This document shows positions 1-12,348 of a stretch of 64,000 bases of DNA, piece by piece (position 1 is the stretch's first letter; every line of letters begins with the position of its first letter). The stretch covers positions 1 to 64,000 of the forward strand of contig NZ_SMLB01000016.1 in the NCBI RefSeq assembly GCF_004349105.1, given 5' to 3'. The notes under the pieces were generated by a model. That model searched no databases, was not told where the DNA came from, and was given only the letters and a program-made list of their open reading frames with translations. The position numbers were made by a program, and so were the translations under genes. This stretch comes from Jiangella aurantiaca (GTDB lineage Bacteria > Actinomycetota > Actinomycetes > Jiangellales > Jiangellaceae).

Positions 1-3551
<3,551 letters not shown>

Positions 3552-3581
3552 TCGCCCGACCCTTCCCGCCGGAGTCAGAGG

Positions 3582-3779
3582 ATGTACTTCACCGACCGCG
3601 GCATCGAGGAGCTCGAGGAGCGCCGGGGTGACGAACCGGTCACCCTGGGCTGGCTGGCCGAGCGGCTGCGCGACTTCGTCGACCAGAATCCCGAGTTCGA
3701 GACCGCCGTCGAGCGGCTGGCCACCTGGCTGGCCCGCGCCGACGACGAGGACGACGCCGCCGCTGCCGAGGACATCTGA
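3582..3779 (+). CDS. Small conserved protein, DUF6104-like
   Basis: This is a 65-residue acidic, mostly helical protein of unknown function, beginning MYFTDRGIEELEERRGDE. It resembles the DUF6104 family, which I recall often following kgd/sucA in actinomycetes. A GGAGTCAGAGG ribosome-binding stretch precedes the ATG. It lies 30 bp after kgd, and its stop codon is immediately followed by the next gene's GTG, so the three genes are probably co-transcribed. No catalytic motif or membrane segment is visible. Confidence 0.8.
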   Translation: MYFTDRGIEELEERRGDEPVTLGWLAERLRDFVDQNPEFETAVERLATWLARADDEDDAAAAEDI

Positions 3780-4415
3780 GTGACCGATCCCCGCGATGTC
3801 CGGGTCTGCGTCTTCGGTGACTCCTTCGTCGCCGGCGTCGGCGATCCCAAGGCGCTCGGCTGGATCGGCCGCGTCGCCGCCCGCACGCCGCCGTCCACGG
3901 GCGTCGAGCTGACGGCGTACCCGCTGGGCGTGCGCGGCGAGGCCACTGAAGAGGTGGTCGTGCGGATGCCGCTGGAATGCGCGCCCCGGTTCGCCCGCGG
4001 CGACGAGCACCGCGTCGTGCTGGCGCCCGGCGTGGCCGACGCCTACCGCGGCGTCCCGGCGGCGCGGTCGGTGGCGGCGCTGGAGTTCGGGCTGTCGTCG
4101 GTGAGCGTCCCGGCCCTGGTGGTCGGGCCGCCGCCGGTCGGCGACGACGCCATGGTCGCGCGGATCGGCGAGCTGGACGCCGCCTGGGCCGACCTGTGCG
4201 CGCGGCGCGACATCCCTTACATCGCGACGTTCGGGCCGCTGAGCGCGAAGGCGGCCTGGCAGCGCGCCCGCGCCGACGACGGCCTGCACCCCGATCAGAC
4301 CGGCTACGGCCTGCTCGCCTACCTCGTCCTCAACGGCGGCTGGTACCCCTGGCTGGGTGTCGAGGCGCCACGAACGCCGGTCAAGGATCGCCGGGTCCCC
4401 CGCGCCACGTCCTGA
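3780..4415 (+). CDS. SGNH/GDSL-family hydrolase
   Basis: A 211-residue esterase/lipase-like protein of the SGNH fold. The block I nucleophile motif GDSFVAGVGD lies at residues 13-22, and the C-terminal block V motif DGLHPDQTGY supplies the Asp-x-x-His pair. There is no signal peptide, so it probably acts in the cytoplasm; the substrate cannot be told. The GTG start directly abuts the stop of the upstream DUF6104 gene, suggesting translational coupling. The gene is followed by a 72-bp palindromic repeat that probably ends transcription. Confidence 0.85.
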   Translation: MTDPRDVRVCVFGDSFVAGVGDPKALGWIGRVAARTPPSTGVELTAYPLGVRGEATEEVVVRMPLECAPRFARGDEHRVVLAPGVADAYRGVPAARSVAALEFGLSSVSVPALVVGPPPVGDDAMVARIGELDAAWADLCARRDIPYIATFGPLSAKAAWQRARADDGLHPDQTGYGLLAYLVLNGGWYPWLGVEAPRTPVKDRRVPRATS

Positions 4416-4447
4416 GCCGCGCGCCCGCCTCCACCCCACCCTCCCGT

Positions 4448-4519
4448 GTTGATCTTGGAGTTGTTCGGGTATCTCTCGGACATTTCACCCCTCGATTGCC
4501 GAACTTCTCCAAGATCAAC
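4448..4519. repeat. 72-bp palindromic intergenic repeat, copy 1
   Basis: The arms GTTGATCTTGGAGTTGTTCG and CGAACTTCTCCAAGATCAAC flank a 30-bp centre. A second element of the same length and arms lies at 19271-19342. The centres match best when one copy is reversed and share the core TCGGACAT. This copy sits between two convergent genes (stops at 4415 and 4552), so it may act as a bidirectional terminator. It looks like a REP- or MITE-type element; no transposase is attached. Confidence 0.85.
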
Positions 4520-4551
4520 GGGGGACGGAGGCGGAGTCGGGTGGCGCGGCG

Positions 4552-6069
4552 CTACAGGCGCGGGGCGCGGCCGGTGAACGTCCCCGCGTCGGCGAGGTAG
4601 GCCGGCGAGATCCGGCCGGCCGCGAGCGCCTCGCTGACCGCGTCGACGGCGATCTTGCGGTCGCGCGCCACCGCCTCCGGATCGCGGCGCAGCGACGCGC
4701 CCTGCTCGAGCAGCCGCTCCTGGACGGCACGGTGGTCGGTCTCGCGGACCTGGCCGGACGACGCGGCTGCCGTCGCCGCCAGCACTCCGGCGGCGTGGCC
4801 GATCGCCATGACACCGCCCTGCGTCCGGAACGAGCCGTGCGCGTCGTGGTCGGCGGAGATGGCGCGGCCGGCGATGACCAGGCCCTCCAGGTCGCGCGGG
4901 ATCAGGCTGCGCATCGGGACGTCGTAGGTGTCGTCCAGGTCGCGCCAGGTGCCGCCGCCCTCGTAGCCCTCCTTGCCGGTGAGGTTGTGGATGTCGATCG
5001 GGAAGTAGCCGCGCGACACCACGTCGTCGAAGCGCGCGCCGCCGACGACGTCCGCGCCGGTCAGCACGTACCCGCCGGTGATGTGCCGGGACTCGCGGAT
5101 GCCCAGCGCCGTCCCGGTGCCGGCCAGCGCCGCCCGCTCGAAGCCGGGCACGTTCTCGATCAGGTACCTCGACAGGGACATCACCTGGCGGCGGCCCTCG
5201 ATCTCGCCGCGGGTGAGCGACTCGGCGTCCGTCGCGTCGACGTCGGCCACCCGCGTGGAGTTGAAGTGCAGCACGCCGTGCTGGACGGTCGTCAGGAACA
5301 GCATGGAGTCGCGGCCAAGGTGCAGCCGGTCCTCCCGCAGCCCCTTCGCCACCAGGTCGAGGAAGCCCTGTCCGACGAAGTGCTGCTGCGGCAGCCGGTC
5401 GGAGTACGGCGACACGGGCACGAACTCCGACGCCCACTCGAAGTCGTCGAGGTGGTCGTCCATGTACTGCTTGACCCGGGCGGTGTCGACGCCGGTCATG
5501 TCGAACATCAGCGTGGCCGGCTGCGACCTGCCGGCGCCGTTGCCGACGGTGTGCGCGGCGCCGGCCCGCGCGGCCACGTCGCCGTCGCCCGTCGCGTCGA
5601 CCACGACCTTCGCCCGGATCTCCCGCCGGCCGGACTTGTTGGCGACGACGATGCCGGTCACGCGGCCGTCCTCGACCAGGGCGTCGGCGATCCAGGTGTG
5701 CAGCAGTGGCGTGCCGCCGGCCTCCAGGTACATCGACATCGCGGTCCACTTGTACGTCTCGCGGTCGTAGAAGCACAGGTAGCTGCCGCTGCCGTGTGGA
5801 TTGGTGCAGCGGATGTGCCCGGTGCTGCCGCCCGCCGCGACCATGCGCTCGACGAACTCCTGCGGGACGCCGGCGATCACCCGCTCGTCGCGGAAGTAGA
5901 ACGGCGAGATCGGGCCCAGCCAGGACACCGTCGGCATGCCGCCCAGGAATCCGTACCGCTCGACCAGCAGCGTCCGGGCGCCGCTGCGGGCGGCGGCGAT
6001 GGCGGCGATGAACCCGGACGGTCCGCCGCCGCAGACGATGACGTCGAAGTCGGAGGTGGCAGTGGTCAC
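4552..6069 (-). CDS. FAD-dependent oxidoreductase
   Basis: A 505-residue flavoprotein of the FAD_oxidored type. The N-terminal dinucleotide-binding motif VIVCGGGPSGFIAA (about residues 10-23) is followed by the ERYGFLGG stretch, and a second FAD contact VVDATGDGDVAARAG lies near residue 160. It is the last gene of the GntR/ABC operon, 37 bp after the solute-binding protein gene, so it probably oxidises the imported compound or a product of it. The start is GTG. The exact substrate cannot be inferred. Family membership is secure. Confidence 0.85.
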   Translation of the reverse strand: MTTATSDFDVIVCGGGPSGFIAAIAAARSGARTLLVERYGFLGGMPTVSWLGPISPFYFRDERVIAGVPQEFVERMVAAGGSTGHIRCTNPHGSGSYLCFYDRETYKWTAMSMYLEAGGTPLLHTWIADALVEDGRVTGIVVANKSGRREIRAKVVVDATGDGDVAARAGAAHTVGNGAGRSQPATLMFDMTGVDTARVKQYMDDHLDDFEWASEFVPVSPYSDRLPQQHFVGQGFLDLVAKGLREDRLHLGRDSMLFLTTVQHGVLHFNSTRVADVDATDAESLTRGEIEGRRQVMSLSRYLIENVPGFERAALAGTGTALGIRESRHITGGYVLTGADVVGGARFDDVVSRGYFPIDIHNLTGKEGYEGGGTWRDLDDTYDVPMRSLIPRDLEGLVIAGRAISADHDAHGSFRTQGGVMAIGHAAGVLAATAAASSGQVRETDHRAVQERLLEQGASLRRDPEAVARDRKIAVDAVSEALAAGRISPAYLADAGTFTGRAPRL

Positions 6070-6106
6070 GGTGATCCTTCCTGATGGGTGACGAGTGGCG
6101 ACGGTG

Positions 6107-7417
6107 TCAGCGCGCGGCCGAGTCGTACTGCTCGGCGACGCCGGTCAGCGCCTCCCGCGGGTCCTCGTCGCGGAACACGGTCTGCTGGCCGACGCCGACG
6201 AGGGCGGCGCTGAGCTCGTTGAACCGGCTCGACACCGGCTGCGGGCGGCCGTGGTCGACGACGTAGTCGCGCCAGCTGCGCAGCTCGTCGGCGTTCGGCA
6301 GGGCGTCGAACTCGGGGGTGTCGTAGACACTGGCGCGCACCGGCAGCACGCCGGCCTCGGCGAACAGCGCCTGCGACTCCTCGGACGTGTAGTACTCGAT
6401 GAACGTCCAGGCCGCCTCGGGGTCGTCGGCATTGGCGCCGATGGCCATGGTCTGACCGGCGACGGCGGTGGGCAGCGGCTCGCCGGGGGTCCGCGACGGG
6501 ACGGGGACGGTCTGCAGGTTCTCGCCGATGCCCTCGCCGGAACGGGCGGCGCCGACCCGGTAGCTGCCTTCGATGGCCATCGCGACGGTGCCGGCGGTGA
6601 CGCTCTGGATGACGTCGTCGGCGGCCATGTTCAGCACTTCGTCGCCGAACGCGCCGGCCTCGTGCAGCCGGCGCAGGTACTCCAGCGCCTGCACGCCGGC
6701 GTCGTCGTCGAACGCCGCCGTGCCGTCCTCGTCCAGGATCTCGCCGCCGAAGCCCCAGGTCAGCGGAATGAACTTCTCGACAAAGTCCGCACCCAGGCCC
6801 TGGTCGGAGAACCCGATGGCGAGGCCGGTCTGGGCGGCGCCGGACGCGGCCAGCGCCCCGGCGGTGCTCGCCAGCTCGTCCAGCGTCGCGGGCACCGGCA
6901 GGCCGGCCGCGTCGAGCAGATCCTTGCGGTACCAGAGCAGCCAGGCCCGCGTCTCCCACGGGATCGACATGACCGAGCCGCCGAACCTCACGCCCTCCAG
7001 CGGGAAGATCAGGTCGTCCCCGATCTGCGCGAGGTAGTCCGCGGCGTAGTCGTCCAGTGGCAGCACGGTGCCGGCGTCGACGTGCGTGGCCAGCTGCGCG
7101 CTGTAGACGTTGACGAGGTCCGGGCCCTGGCCGCTCGCGGTGGCGCGGACGACCTCGCTGTCGATCTTCGCGTAGTTGATGTTCCGTATGGTGACCTCCA
7201 CCTCGTCCTGCGACTCGTTGAACCCGTCGACGACGGTGCGCAGCGCCTGGCCGCGCGGGTCGTCCGGCGAGTTCGGGTCCAGGAACGTCCACAGTTCCAG
7301 CCGGCCGTCGCCGGACGACGTCGAGCCGCCGCCGGAGCCGCAGGCGGCGATCAGGCCGAGCGCCGCTGCGGCCACCGCGGCGCGACGCAGCAGGGTCGCT
7401 CTCCTCGAAACGGACAT
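6107..7417 (-). CDS. ABC transporter extracellular solute-binding lipoprotein (sugar type)
   Basis: A 436-residue family 1 solute-binding protein. It starts MSVSRRATLLRR, followed by a hydrophobic stretch and the lipobox LIAAC with Cys26, so it is predicted to be lipid-anchored outside the membrane. The mature part has typical features (LELWTFLDP near the start, then the TWGFGGEILDEDG region). A much longer open frame exists upstream, but it runs antisense-like through the permease gene; the ATG at 7417 with the signal peptide is clearly the start. It follows the two permease genes with a 38-bp gap, and no ATPase is encoded here, so a shared MsiK-like ATPase elsewhere probably energises the system (inference). 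Confidence 0.9.
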   Translation of the reverse strand: MSVSRRATLLRRAAVAAAALGLIAACGSGGGSTSSGDGRLELWTFLDPNSPDDPRGQALRTVVDGFNESQDEVEVTIRNINYAKIDSEVVRATASGQGPDLVNVYSAQLATHVDAGTVLPLDDYAADYLAQIGDDLIFPLEGVRFGGSVMSIPWETRAWLLWYRKDLLDAAGLPVPATLDELASTAGALAASGAAQTGLAIGFSDQGLGADFVEKFIPLTWGFGGEILDEDGTAAFDDDAGVQALEYLRRLHEAGAFGDEVLNMAADDVIQSVTAGTVAMAIEGSYRVGAARSGEGIGENLQTVPVPSRTPGEPLPTAVAGQTMAIGANADDPEAAWTFIEYYTSEESQALFAEAGVLPVRASVYDTPEFDALPNADELRSWRDYVVDHGRPQPVSSRFNELSAALVGVGQQTVFRDEDPREALTGVAEQYDSAAR

Positions 7418-7455
7418 GGTGAGCCCTTCTTCCTCGAAAGACACGGGTGGACGGG

Positions 7456-8301
7456 TCAGCCCTTGGTGGCGCCGGCGGACAGGCCGGCCACCAGGCGCTT
7501 CTCCATCAGCACGAACAGGACGACCATCGGGACGATCGTGACCAGGACGGCGGCGGTCAGCTGACCCCACTCGATGCCGTACTGGGACAGGTAGTTGTAG
7601 AGGCCGACCGAGACGAGGCGCTTGTCGTCGGAGCTGACCATCGTCGCGGCGATCAGGTAGTCGTTCCAGACGTACACGAACGCGATGACGGCGGCGGCCG
7701 CGAGCCCCGGCTTGGCCAGCGGCAGCACCAGCTGCACCATCACGCGCAGGTCGGACGCGCCGTCGATGCGGCCCGCCTCCTCCAGCGACGTGGGGATGGT
7801 CTGGAAGAAGCCGCGCAGCATCCACAGCACCGTCGGCACCTGCCAGGCCGTGTAGACGACGATCAGCCCGAGGTAGCTGTCGTACACGCCCACCTCGACA
7901 GCCAGGAAGTACAACGGCACCAGGATCGCGATGCCCGGGATCATCGACGTCATCAGGATGAAGAACAGGCTGGCGCCCCGGCCGCGGAACCGGAACCGCG
8001 CGGTCGCGTACGCGCCCAACGTCGCGAGCACCAGCGTGGCCAGCACGGTCGCGCCGGCCACGACGACGCTGTTGAACAGGTACCGCGGCACCTGCGACTC
8101 GAACAACACGATCGTGTAGTTCTCCAGCGTCGGCGCCGACGGGATCCATGACGTGTCTGTGAGCACCGCGTCGGGCGACTTGAACGACGTCGACAGCGCC
8201 CACAGCAGCGGCCCGACGGCGAACAGGCTGGCCGCGACCAGGGCGGCGTAGGCCAGCGGGCCGGCCGGCTTGCGGCGGCCGGTGCGGATGCTCTCAGCCA
8301 T
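7456..8301 (-). CDS. ABC sugar transporter permease (MalG type)
   Basis: A 281-residue inner-membrane permease with about six transmembrane segments and the cytoplasmic EAA loop EEAGRIDGASDLRVMVQLVL, which contacts the ATPase. I chose the ATG at 8301 rather than the GTG at 8310, because AGGAG lies 8 nt before the ATG and the ATG overlaps the previous gene in ATGGCTGA. It pairs with the MalF-like permease upstream and the lipoprotein downstream. Carbohydrate-uptake (CUT1) family features are clear; the sugar is unknown. Confidence 0.9.
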   Translation of the reverse strand: MAESIRTGRRKPAGPLAYAALVAASLFAVGPLLWALSTSFKSPDAVLTDTSWIPSAPTLENYTIVLFESQVPRYLFNSVVVAGATVLATLVLATLGAYATARFRFRGRGASLFFILMTSMIPGIAILVPLYFLAVEVGVYDSYLGLIVVYTAWQVPTVLWMLRGFFQTIPTSLEEAGRIDGASDLRVMVQLVLPLAKPGLAAAAVIAFVYVWNDYLIAATMVSSDDKRLVSVGLYNYLSQYGIEWGQLTAAVLVTIVPMVVLFVLMEKRLVAGLSAGATKG

Positions 8302-9229
8302 CGCCCTCACTCCTGATCAGCTTGATGTACGCGGCGCCGAAGACGATGTTGAAGACGAACAGGATCACGCTGTAGGCGGCGCCGAGTCCGAGGTTGAAGA
8401 AGCTGAACGACTCGTTGAAGGCGTCCAGGCTGACCAGCTGGGTCGCGCCGAACGGACCGCCGGCGGTGAACGTCAGCACCAGCGTCACCATGTTGAAGTA
8501 GAGCAGTGTCAGCAGGATCGCGACGACGAACAGCGTCGGCGCCATCATCGGCAGCGTGATCCGGCGGAACCGCGTGAACGGTCCGGCGCCGTCGACGTCG
8601 GACGCCTCCTCCAGCTCGGCCGGGATGGTCTGCAGCGCGGCCAGGCACAGGATCGTCGCCAGCGGGTAGCTGATCCAGACGTTCACCAGGATCAGCGCCG
8701 CCATCGCCTGGACCGGGTCGGCGAACACGTCGATGCGGGTGCCGGCGACGTCGCCAAGTCCCAGCGGGCCGTAGTCGGCGTTGAGCAGCCACCGCCACAG
8801 CAGCGCGGCCACCGTCTGCGAGATGACCCACGGCATGAGGATCAGCGCGCGGAACACCAGGCGGAACCGGGCCGGTCGGTTCAGCAGGTGCGCGATGCCC
8901 AGGCTCATCGGGATGGCCAGCGCCAGCGACGCGACCACGTAGATCAGCGACCGGCCGATGGAGGCCCAGCCCGCCGACGAGCCGAGGATCGCGGCGTAGT
9001 TGTCCAGCCCCACGAAGTCCTCGAGCTGGGTGAACCGGGTCTCGTGCAGCGACAGGTTCAGCGCGAAGACGATCGGGAACACCGACACCACGGCCACCAC
9101 GACGACGGCGGGCAGCAGCAGGCCGTACGGCAGCAGGCGCGGTCGCGTCGATGGTCGTCGGCGCGCCTGGACCGCCGGCACCGGCCGGTGCTCGCGTACC
9201 GGTGGCGCCTCGGGCGACTTCACGGTCAT
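8294..9229 (-). CDS. ABC sugar transporter permease (MalF type)
   Basis: A 311-residue permease. A basic, Pro-rich cytoplasmic N-terminus of about 30 residues precedes the first transmembrane segment (LLPYGLLLPAVVVVAVVSVF), and about six segments follow. The EAA loop is ELEEASDVDGAGPFTRFRRI. It overlaps the next permease gene by 8 bp. In this operon the permeases precede the binding protein, the reverse of the commonest order. Confidence 0.9.
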   Translation of the reverse strand: MTVKSPEAPPVREHRPVPAVQARRRPSTRPRLLPYGLLLPAVVVVAVVSVFPIVFALNLSLHETRFTQLEDFVGLDNYAAILGSSAGWASIGRSLIYVVASLALAIPMSLGIAHLLNRPARFRLVFRALILMPWVISQTVAALLWRWLLNADYGPLGLGDVAGTRIDVFADPVQAMAALILVNVWISYPLATILCLAALQTIPAELEEASDVDGAGPFTRFRRITLPMMAPTLFVVAILLTLLYFNMVTLVLTFTAGGPFGATQLVSLDAFNESFSFFNLGLGAAYSVILFVFNIVFGAAYIKLIRSEGDG

Positions 9230-9279
9230 CGTCGACCTCCTGTCGGGCGGGAAGTTCGGTCGGAGCAGCGTCCGGCGGC

Positions 9280-10167
9280 TCAGGACGCGCGGCTCCAGGA
9301 ATCGAGCAGCCGCTCCGCGTCGGCCACCAGCGCCGCGGCGGGCGGGGCGGCCGGGATGCGGCAGCGGGCGGACAGCAGCATCCCGCGGCGGACGAGGCCG
9401 AGCTTGAGCAGCGTCAGGTGCGGGCCGAACGTCGACACGGCGGCGTCGACCGCACGCTGCGCGGCCCGGCGGCTGTCGTCGTCACCGCTGGCCAGGGCGG
9501 TGAGCTGGGCGTGGAACGCCTCGGCGGCGACCTGGTAAACGCCGGAGACCACGCCGGCGCCGCCCGCGTCCAGCACGGCTTCCAGCAGGCCGTCGTTGCC
9601 GGACAGCACGCTCACGCCCGGCGGGACGAGGGCGACCAGCTCGCGGACGTAGTCGACGCCCGGGATGCTGACCTTGACGCCGTCCATGCCGGTCGCGGTG
9701 ACGATGCCGGCCACCTGGTCGGGGGTCAGGTGCACGCCGGTGCGGTCGGGGAACAGGTAGGCGAACACCTCGGCGTCGCCCGCGCCGTCGCGGACGGCGG
9801 CGAAGTACTCGTGCGCCTGCGCCGGCGACGTCGCGGAGTAATACGGAGTGACGGCGGCCAGCCGGGTCGCGCCGAGCTTGCCGGCCCGCGCCGCCAGCTC
9901 CCGCGCCTGGTGCGCCGACGCCGAGCCCACGTGCGCGATCACCCGGTCCGACCCGAGCACGTCGAGGGCGGTCTCGATGACGTCGAGGCGCTCGTGGTCG
10001 GCCAGGCTGACGAACTCACCGGTGGTGCCGGCGACGAAGACGGCGTCGAGGTCGTCGTGCCCGCCGAGGGCGGCGAACAGCGACCGGCAGCCGGCGAGGT
10101 CGAGCCCGCCGCGGTCGTCGAACGCGGTGACGGCGGCGGCGATGACCACGGGGCGTGCGCCGCTCAT
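9280..10167 (-). CDS. Dihydrodipicolinate synthase-family (DapA-like) aldolase
   Basis: A 295-residue class I aldolase/lyase of the DapA/NanA superfamily, which forms a Schiff base with a keto acid. The substrate-binding GTTGE motif is near residue 47, the VTPYYS motif carries the catalytic Tyr near residue 130, and DGVKVSIPG contains the probable Schiff-base Lys near residue 165. Its location in a catabolic ABC operon, apart from lysine biosynthesis genes, points to cleavage of a sugar-acid-like compound rather than to lysine synthesis (inference). Its start codon overlaps the gntR stop in ATGA. Confidence 0.86.
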   Translation of the reverse strand: MSGARPVVIAAAVTAFDDRGGLDLAGCRSLFAALGGHDDLDAVFVAGTTGEFVSLADHERLDVIETALDVLGSDRVIAHVGSASAHQARELAARAGKLGATRLAAVTPYYSATSPAQAHEYFAAVRDGAGDAEVFAYLFPDRTGVHLTPDQVAGIVTATGMDGVKVSIPGVDYVRELVALVPPGVSVLSGNDGLLEAVLDAGGAGVVSGVYQVAAEAFHAQLTALASGDDDSRRAAQRAVDAAVSTFGPHLTLLKLGLVRRGMLLSARCRIPAAPPAAALVADAERLLDSWSRAS

Positions 10168-10883
10168 GCGCGGCCGTCCTGATGGGCGGCCGTGCTGTCG
10201 GCGGAGTTCGCCGCGGTGACCCGGGCGTGCGCCGTCATGAGCCGATTGCGGGCACCGAGCAGGTGCTCCTTCAACTCGACAACGGCCTCGTCGAGGCGGC
10301 CGGCGCGCATCAGCTCGTACAGGTCGACGTGCGACTGCAGCGACGGCCCGAGCGTGACGTCCTCGGCGTTGGTGATCTCGAGCAGCACCGCGAACGTCGG
10401 CTGGTACTGCCGCCAGATGTCGCGCAGGCGGCGGTGCCCGGACAGGTCGTAGAACCGGGCGTGGAAGTCGAGGTCGGCGCGGGCGTACTCGTCGGCCCGC
10501 CCGGCGTCGGCGGCGGAGCGCATTCGGTCCAGCGGCTCCAGCAGCGCCTGCCAGGTCGCGGTCTGGGCGTTCTCGTGCGCCATCCGCAGCGCCAGCGTCT
10601 CCAGCGACTCGCGCAACGAGTACAGCTCGGCGATGTCCGCGGCCTCCAGCCCGACGACGAACACCCCGCGGCGGCGGCTCTCGACCAGCCCTTCGGCCTC
10701 CAGCTGCCGCAGCGCGTCACGGATCGGCCCGCGGCTGACGTCGAACATCGAGGAGAGCTGAGCCTCGACCAGGTGCGCACCCCGCGGGATGCGACCGGTC
10801 ACGATCAGCACGCGCAACCTCTCGACGACGTGCTGACCGAGTGCCGGCGCCGAGGGCACCGGTGCCGAGAACTCCCAAGCCAT
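10164..10883 (-). CDS. GntR-family (FadR/FCD subfamily) transcriptional regulator
   Basis: A 239-residue regulator. The N-terminal winged helix (about residues 10-75) includes VSRGPIRDALRQLEAEGLVE, and the all-helical FCD ligand-binding domain follows, with metal-binding-type residues in DLDFHARFYDLSGH. The ATG at 10883 is preferred to that at 10901 because AGGAGG lies 9 nt before it. It is the first gene of the operon that includes the aldolase, transporter and FAD oxidoreductase, and a perfect palindrome sits upstream, so autoregulation and repression relieved by a pathway acid are likely. Confidence 0.9.
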   Translation of the reverse strand: MAWEFSAPVPSAPALGQHVVERLRVLIVTGRIPRGAHLVEAQLSSMFDVSRGPIRDALRQLEAEGLVESRRRGVFVVGLEAADIAELYSLRESLETLALRMAHENAQTATWQALLEPLDRMRSAADAGRADEYARADLDFHARFYDLSGHRRLRDIWRQYQPTFAVLLEITNAEDVTLGPSLQSHVDLYELMRAGRLDEAVVELKEHLLGARNRLMTAHARVTAANSADSTAAHQDGRA

Positions 10884-10909
10884 GGACGAGCGCCTCCTCA
10901 TGGTGAACT

Positions 10910-10929
10910 GTCTACGGTTAACCGTAGAC
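10910..10929. promoter_or_regulatory. Putative GntR operator, perfect 20-bp palindrome
   Basis: GTCTACGGTTAACCGTAGAC is a perfect palindrome 27 bp upstream of the chosen gntR start. FCD-type GntR proteins bind short palindromes of this kind, so this is the likely autoregulatory operator for the whole minus-strand operon. Confidence 0.7.
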
Positions 10930-11050
10930 CGGAACGTAGCGGCGCCTTGTGCGACGTGTCAACAGGAGGCAGCGGTGTCGGCCGTCAGACCAGCAGCCCA
11001 CCCGACGAGTTGGCCCAGGTCACCGCGCCGCCCATCCCGCGACCCGCCTT

Positions 11051-11069
11051 GGAAATGATCACGTTGAGT
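11051..11069. repeat. Half copy of the GGAAATGATCACGTTGA repeat
   Basis: GGAAATGATCACGTTGAGT matches the left arm of the full inverted repeat at 21213-21303. A core-like CACCCATGCATGCCTGG follows at about 11085, but no right arm is found before the oxidoreductase stop at 11138. This looks like a decayed copy. Confidence 0.6.
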
Positions 11070-11137
11070 TGGGCTGCTCCAGCTCACCCATGCATGCCTG
11101 GGGAAGCGGGAGCGGTCCTATGCCTGGACGTGGGGGG

Positions 11138-12103
11138 TCAGGGGGTGAAGACGACCTTGCCGAAGACGTCGCCGGCGTCGAGCGCGGCGAAGCCGGCGCG
11201 GGCCTCCGCCAGCGGCAGGACGCTGTGGATCGGCGGCCGCAGGCCGGTCCGCTCGCAGAAGGCCAGCAGCCGGACCAGCTCGTCGCGCGTGCCCATGGTC
11301 GAGCCCAGCACCCGAAGCTGCAGGAAGAACACCCGGTTCAGCTCCGTCTCGGCGACGTATCCGGAGGTCGCGCCGCAGACCACCAGGGTCCCGCCCGGCC
11401 GCAACGACTTCACCGAGTGCGCCCACGTCGCCGCTCCCACCGTCTCCATGACGGCGTCGACGCGGGCCGGCAGCCGCGCGCCGCTCTCGAACACCTGGTC
11501 CGCACCGAGCGACATCGCCCGCGACGCCTTCGACGGGTTCCGTGAGGTCACCCAGACCCGCACACCGGCCGCCGCCCCCAGCGCGACCAGCGCCGTCGAC
11601 ACACCGCCGCCTGCGCCCTGCACCAGCACCGTCTGCCCGGGGGTGACCCGCGCCCGGGTGAACAGCATGCGGTACGCCGTCAGCCAGGCGGTCGGCAGGC
11701 ACGCGGCCTCCTCGAACGACAGCGCGGCCGGTTTGGGCACCAGGTTGCGGACCGGCACCGCGACCCGCTCGGCGAACGTGCCGGGATGCAGCTCGGACAA
11801 CAGCGTGCGCTTCGGGTCCAGCGTCTCGTCGTCGCGCCAGTCGGGGTCGGAGACGACGGCGTGCACGAGCACCTCACGGCCGTCGTCGGTGACGCCCGCC
11901 GCGTCGCAGCCCAGGATCATCGGCAGCCGGCTCGCGTCGAGGCCGACACCGCGCAGGGACCACAGGTCGTGGTGGTTGAGCGCGGTCGCCCGCACCGACA
12001 CCGTCGTCCAGCCGTCCGGGACCGACGGCTCCGGGCGCTCGCCCAGGGTCAGCCCGGCGAGCGGGTCGTCCGCATCGAGCGTCGAGGCGTAGGCGGCGAA
12101 CAT
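11138..12103 (-). CDS. Zinc-type alcohol dehydrogenase / quinone oxidoreductase (MDR family)
   Basis: A 321-residue medium-chain reductase. The N-terminal GroES-like part has ALNHHDLWSLRGVG and LGCDAAG, and the NAD(P)-binding domain has VLVQGAGGGVSTALVALG near residue 155. The cysteine ligands of a structural zinc are not obvious, so an NADPH-quinone oxidoreductase-like enzyme is more likely than a classical alcohol dehydrogenase. A TAGGCT -10 hexamer ends 6 nt before the ATG (12110-12115), suggesting leaderless transcription. The substrate is unknown. Confidence 0.85.
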   Translation of the reverse strand: MFAAYASTLDADDPLAGLTLGERPEPSVPDGWTTVSVRATALNHHDLWSLRGVGLDASRLPMILGCDAAGVTDDGREVLVHAVVSDPDWRDDETLDPKRTLLSELHPGTFAERVAVPVRNLVPKPAALSFEEAACLPTAWLTAYRMLFTRARVTPGQTVLVQGAGGGVSTALVALGAAAGVRVWVTSRNPSKASRAMSLGADQVFESGARLPARVDAVMETVGAATWAHSVKSLRPGGTLVVCGATSGYVAETELNRVFFLQLRVLGSTMGTRDELVRLLAFCERTGLRPPIHSVLPLAEARAGFAALDAGDVFGKVVFTP

Positions 12104-12122
12104 CCCCTGAGCCTAGTAAAGC

Positions 12123-12173
12123 GCCGGCCGCGAGGTCCCAGGCAGCGGGGAGACCCACAAGGGAGAGGGAACC
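12123..12173. repeat. CCGCGAGGTCCCAGGC element, copy 1
   Basis: A stretch of about 50 bp starting GCCGGCCGCGAGGTCCCAGG closely matches 24098-24148, with shared blocks CCGCGAGGTCCCAGGC, CCC-CAAGGG and GGAAC. It lies between the divergent oxidoreductase and anti-sigma genes. I do not recognise it as a known riboswitch or small RNA. Confidence 0.55.
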
Positions 12174-12348
12174 AGCCAGTCGATCCGGGCCCACCGGGTT
12201 CACGCCGACCGGCTCGGATGGCAGGATGCGTCCGGGCGCCCGGGGCCGGGGTGTGACACTCTGGTCGGGGAGCAACGCGAGTTCTCTGGCCTTGTGGCCG
12301 TCCGGGCAGGCGGGAATCGGTCGGCCGATTCCAGTAGGAGGAGGTTCG

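Noticed and set aside
6107-8203. 698-residue frame extending the solute-binding protein upstream
   Set aside because: The extension runs through the permease gene in another frame; the lipoprotein signal at 7417 marks the real start.
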